From positions 9,985,724 through 10,049,723 of the forward strand of contig NC_061068.1 of NCBI RefSeq assembly GCF_021917145.1: a stretch of DNA of 64,000 nt, read 5' to 3'. A program made the translations under genes and the position numbers. The notes beneath the pieces were generated by a model, which did not search any database, was not told the origin of the DNA, and saw only the letters and a program-made list of their open reading frames with translations. This document shows, one piece after another, positions 60,601 to 64,000 of the stretch; position 1 is the first letter of the stretch; every line of letters begins with the position of its first letter. The stretch comes from Hypomesus transpacificus (lineage: Eukaryota; Chordata; Actinopteri; Osmeriformes; Osmeridae).

Positions 60601-63600
60601 TGAAACAGAGCATGTTTTTGTTTTTTCTACAGTTGAAGAAGAGTGGGAAGGAGCCAAAGGTAGGAGCTGAGCTCATTCTTGGACACACCTCCCACAAAAC
60701 GACGGTGAGATACTCAACTTCCATCCACCATAGTTCAGTTTAATAGTCTGGAGCTATAGCACATTACAATGTAAAGGAGGTGTCTTCATCTGCATTTGAC
60801 CACTCAACTCCCTGAAGGTGTGTGATCGCTCTACGTCGCCTCAGTGGGACGAGGCTTTCTACTTCCTGGTGCGTGACCCTAGAGAGCAGGTCCTGATCGT
60901 GAAGGTGAGCACTTTCAACAGCTCTTCCTAATAACCTTACCAACACTGTATGAAAAGTAGAAGTGTTCTGATAGGGGAGAGTTCAGGGATTCATTCTTTA
61001 GTCTCTTCTTCTAGTTGTCTCACAGTTGGAGTCTGCCTATTGGGTCTCTGGTGGTCCCAGTCAGAGAGCTGCTGTCAGAACCTCAGCTGGTCCTGGACCA
61101 GTGGCTCAGTCTGGATGGAGCCTCACCTGACAGTCACATCCTGCTGAGGGCCCAGCTCAAGGTGACGAGTCAACTTTCCACACACACAAACAGACCTCCA
61201 TTAGACCTTGTATACAGTTTGTAAAAGTTTAAAAACTTAAGGGGAAAATAACCAAAGACATGGCTCGGTGCAAGTATGCTCAGCAAGGAGGAAGTACCTT
61301 GAAGAGAGGATTGATTCCAGATAGTGTATAATTAGATATTTTGAAATGGGGCACTTTGAAGGCAAGGAGGTTCCCTGATGATAATGCTATTGATTGTAAT
61401 GAAACCCCCCCAGGTGCTGAGCCCTAAGATGTGCCAGAGAGGAGCGGACCAGACAGAGCCCTCCATGGCTCCCTCTACCATGACCACTAAACAGAGCTTG
61501 GAGAGAGACATGGCACAGAAGTAATACACTCACAAGAACACACCTGTATGCAACAATACTCTACGAATACACACCTTCAATAAGACTTTATTAGAATACC
61601 AGTAAAGTATACCCCATAAACTCCCACAATGCACATTTATTATCCTGTCTCAGTGTGCTCCATCTCCCTCCATCAGGTCCAGTGCAAGGGAATCTCCCCC
61701 AGCACCAGTCTCCAGTTCCCTGCCTGTGTCTGAGGGAGCTGAGAGGAAAGCAGCTGATAAAGTGGTCCCTAAACCAGCGACAGAAGATAAGATGGTCCCT
61801 AAAGCAGCGACAGAAGATAAGATGGTCCCTAAAGCAGCGACAGAAGATAAGGTGGTCCCTAAAGCAGTGACACCAGACATCCACCCTCCCGCTACCCCCC
61901 TTCCTCCACACACCACCCCAGGCCCCAGCTTTGGTGCTGAGGTGAGATCATAGTGGGAGTAGGTGCTGTTGTAGCTGAAGCCATCCTGTTGTTTTAGATT
62001 TGCAGCAGTTACAGTCTTTGTCCTGTAGGGGGTGCTGAGGATCCACCTGCTGGAGGCCCAAAACCTGGTTGCCAAGGACAACCTGATGGGGGGCATGGTG
62101 AAGGGCAAGAGTGACCCCTATGTCAAGATCCATATTGGAGATGCCAACTTTAAGAGTCATGTGATCAAAGAGAATCTTAACCCCACCTGGAATGAGATGT
62201 ACGAGGTATTGAAGGAAGTTTAGGTTTCAACGTGTCCCGTCTCAAACGCACATTCCCAGACACAAGCGAAGAGCATAATCATTATACCGTTTCCCCCCCC
62301 CACCCCTAGGCAATATTGGTCCTTAAGGTTGGCTTGGAGGTACAGATCGAGCTTTATGACAAAGACATGGACAAAGATGACTTCCTGGGCAGGTAAGAGG
62401 AACGTAGCTGATCCTTGTTGTGCTTTATTAAAGGTATACTATCCCTCATTGTGTTGATGGAAATTCTTCTGTCTGTGATCAGGTTTAAAGTCAGTATGAG
62501 TGACATCATCCAGTCCCAGTACACAGACCAGGTGAGGATCATCTTGCTCTCTCTATTCAGTCCACCAAGTGCATGCCTTCATCCATGGCGACTCACTACT
62601 ACTGTATATGACTGTATTCCAGTGGTACACTCTGAATGATACGAAGTCTGGTCGTGTTCACCTGGTACTGGAGTGGGTACCAACAGTATCAGAACCCAGC
62701 AGACTGGACAAGGTCAGTAAATCTATTCTTATTGCTAAGTGTATATCATATGATATGTCATATCATACGACTTAAACATATCATATCACTTGAACGGTTT
62801 GGTTTCCTCCCCAGGTGCTGCAGCTGCAGTCACAGCAGTCCTTCCACAACAAGGCGGTTCCCTCTGCTGCTCTGCTGTTTGTCTACATGGACAGGGCCCA
62901 CTCACTGCCTGTGAGGCCCCTTGAAACTGTTCTCTCAAACACAGAACCATCATTCACCACTCCCAGCTGTGGATTGAGTGTATTCCTGCAGGCTGTTTTA
63001 TAATGTGTTACTGTGTGTGTTTGCAGTTAATGAAAAGTGGGAAGGAGCCTAAAGCTGGAGCTGAACTTGTCGTTGGGAAAACCACCCACAGAACCAAGGT
63101 GAGAAACATGAAATAATGTTTCCCTTGGCAACCAAGATTTCACTGCTTAGGATAGAAATCAGGAAAATACTAGTGAACCACATGGATGATGAACAACTCT
63201 TTCTGTATCTGTCCTTTCTGTCTTCCTGAAGGTGTGTGATCGCTCCACATCACCCCACTGGGATGAGTATTTCTACTTCCAGGTTTATGATCCCAGAGAA
63301 GACATGCTCATAGTAAAGGTGAGTGTTGGGTTAGCCTCAGCAAGGCACCAGTACACACAGAACACAATATGGTGTCACTGGACTTCACTGCCATGCTCAA
63401 TCTGTCTGATTCTCTTGTCTTTGACCAGCTGTCCAGTGACTGGGAGCAGGCACTGGGATCCCTGGTGGTCCCAGTCAGAGAGCTGCTGTCACAACCTCAG
63501 CTGGTCCTGGACCAGTGGCTCAGTCTGGATGGAGCCTCACCTGGCAGTCAGATCCTGCTGAGGGCCCAGCTCAAGGTGAGGGGACACCTTTGGACACTAT

Positions 63601-64000
63601 CACATATACATGTGTAAATGAATGTATATACTGTTCACACAGTAGACACACTGTTTACAACATGTTTATTATTCACAGATTCTGAACTCCAAGATGACAG
63701 ATGAAGTAGCCAAACCCCAGGTATCTGTTATTGGTCCAGACACCTTTACTGACGCTGAGGAAGAGGAGCCTTTCACTGCCTTTGAGCAGTCAGTCACAGC
63801 AGCCAATGAGGAGGAGCCACACTGTCAGGTGCAATCTGAAAAGTGAGTCATCATCTTGTATGACTGCATACTTTTCAGTCAGTTGCATGTCAAGCTTGAA
63901 TGATGATCATTGAATGGAAAGAATGAATAGAATGTGTGTGTGTGTGTGTGTCTGTGTGTATTCTCAGGCCTGTTGCTGTCTTCAGTCATCCATCCTCTGT
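53300..64000 (+). CDS. esyt1: Extended synaptotagmin 1 with duplicated C2C-C2D module (3' end beyond window)
   Basis: ESYT1 tethers the endoplasmic reticulum to the plasma membrane and moves lipids through its SMP domain under Ca2+ control. Thirty-seven exons are visible, all in phase: 53300-53659 (hydrophobic hairpin ALLPVYLAGYY ... LLVFGLMVYTGW), 54410-54451, and SMP exons from 55393 to 56573. C2A runs over 56673-57608 and C2B over 57832-58731, with a linker to 58940. C2C starts at 59314, C2D runs from 60249 to 61520, and a linker follows at 61677-61941. A second C2C/C2D set occupies 62029-63842, and the last exon starts at 63968. Repeated-set exon lengths match: 177/86/49/90/96/72/87/147 against 177/83/49/90/96/72/87/147. 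C2A and both C2C copies keep the calcium-loop aspartates (SDPY; DKDxDxDDF). About 1350 residues are coded already, while whole human ESYT1 has 1104 and five C2 domains. The start follows the first Met with ESYT1-like downstream sequence. Confidence 0.95.
53765..55392. other. First introns of esyt1
   Basis: These introns contain only the 42-base exon 2 (54410-54451, VNFPDVEKVEWLNK). An open frame at 54661-54870 (MLLASPATMSGLELELLSLT) follows a CAGCAGCAGCC stretch and might mark an alternative first exon. No donor was found that would join it in phase to 55393, so it is not called. Confidence 0.5.
57632..57697 (+). repeat. (CA)n microsatellite in an esyt1 intron
   Basis: About 32 CA units with one TA change start 23 bases after the end of exon 12. 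That exon is followed by GC rather than GT. Confidence 0.95.
58959..59167. mobile_element. Palindromic hAT-type miniature element
   Basis: The 209-bp element starts CAGGGGTTTCTAATCCTGGT and ends with the near-inverted complement (GGATTGGACACCCCTG). Its two halves are inverted repeats of each other, for example TTTAGATGTTTCCCTGCTCC against GGAGCAGGGAAACATCTAAA. A perfect 8-bp target duplication CAGTACAC flanks it (58951-58958 and 59168-59175). It has no coding capacity. It lies in the esyt1 intron between exons 17 and 18. Confidence 0.9.
60386..60533 (+). repeat. tRNA-derived SINE in an esyt1 intron
   Basis: The 5' part carries a tRNA-like A box, TGGCTGAGTGG (60395-60405), with a degenerate B-box region after it. 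The 3' part has GTAAGTCACTCTGGATAAAAGC then ATCTGCTAAATGACTAAATG and an (ATGTAA)n tail. This layout is that of fish V-SINE-like elements. It is on the same strand as esyt1. Confidence 0.85.
61762..61875 (+). repeat. 30-bp coding minisatellite in the esyt1 linker
   Basis: Three and a half copies of a ten-residue unit (VVPKPATEDK, MVPKAATEDK, MVPKAATEDK, VVPKAVTPDI) lie in exon 27, between the two C2C-C2D sets. The unit is Pro/Lys/acidic and probably disordered. Confidence 0.95.

Overview
The window is nuclear DNA of a ray-finned fish. The genes are multi-exon with GT-AG introns. The predicted proteins are clear vertebrate orthologues, and the intergenic DNA is rich in (CA)n tracts, hAT-type miniature elements, a solo LTR and fish-type SINE tails. 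The exact species cannot be read from the sequence; a salmonid, pike or smelt relative is only an impression. A run of exactly 500 N (33752-34251) is an assembly gap.

Left part (1-11.2 kb): the 3' portion of sumf1 (+; formylglycine-generating enzyme), then a gene of an unnamed teleost-looking family (4293-5546, +) with a truncated tandem copy (6346-7733) that carries a solo LTR. Next comes lrrn1 (-; single coding exon). SUMF1 and LRRN1 are also neighbours on human 3p26, so this is conserved synteny with an inserted fish-specific gene.

Middle (11.2-37 kb): a roughly 25 kb stretch upstream of lrrn1 with no convincing gene. It holds microsatellites, a purine tract, a palindrome-rich CpG-containing segment ending at the gap, a 9-bp minisatellite and one doubtful terminal exon.

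Immune and sorting-nexin block (37-47 kb): two related immunoglobulin-domain receptor genes on the + strand are interleaved with a divergent SNX5/6/32-like PX-BAR gene on the - strand. The second receptor has two Ig domains, a transmembrane segment and a tail with one ITIM and one ITSM. It lies wholly inside one SNX intron. The first receptor has lost its second Ig exon and has a short tail. Degenerate copies of SNX exons flank it.

Right part (49-64 kb): zc3h10 (+) and most of esyt1 (+), neighbours also on human 12q13. The esyt1 copy contains a second, exon-for-exon duplicate of the C2C-C2D module. At least six C2 domains are therefore encoded before the window ends, where mammals have five in the whole protein.

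There is no single operon-like system. The most notable points are the nested ITIM/ITSM receptor, the extra C2 pair in esyt1, and the tandemly duplicated fish-specific gene.
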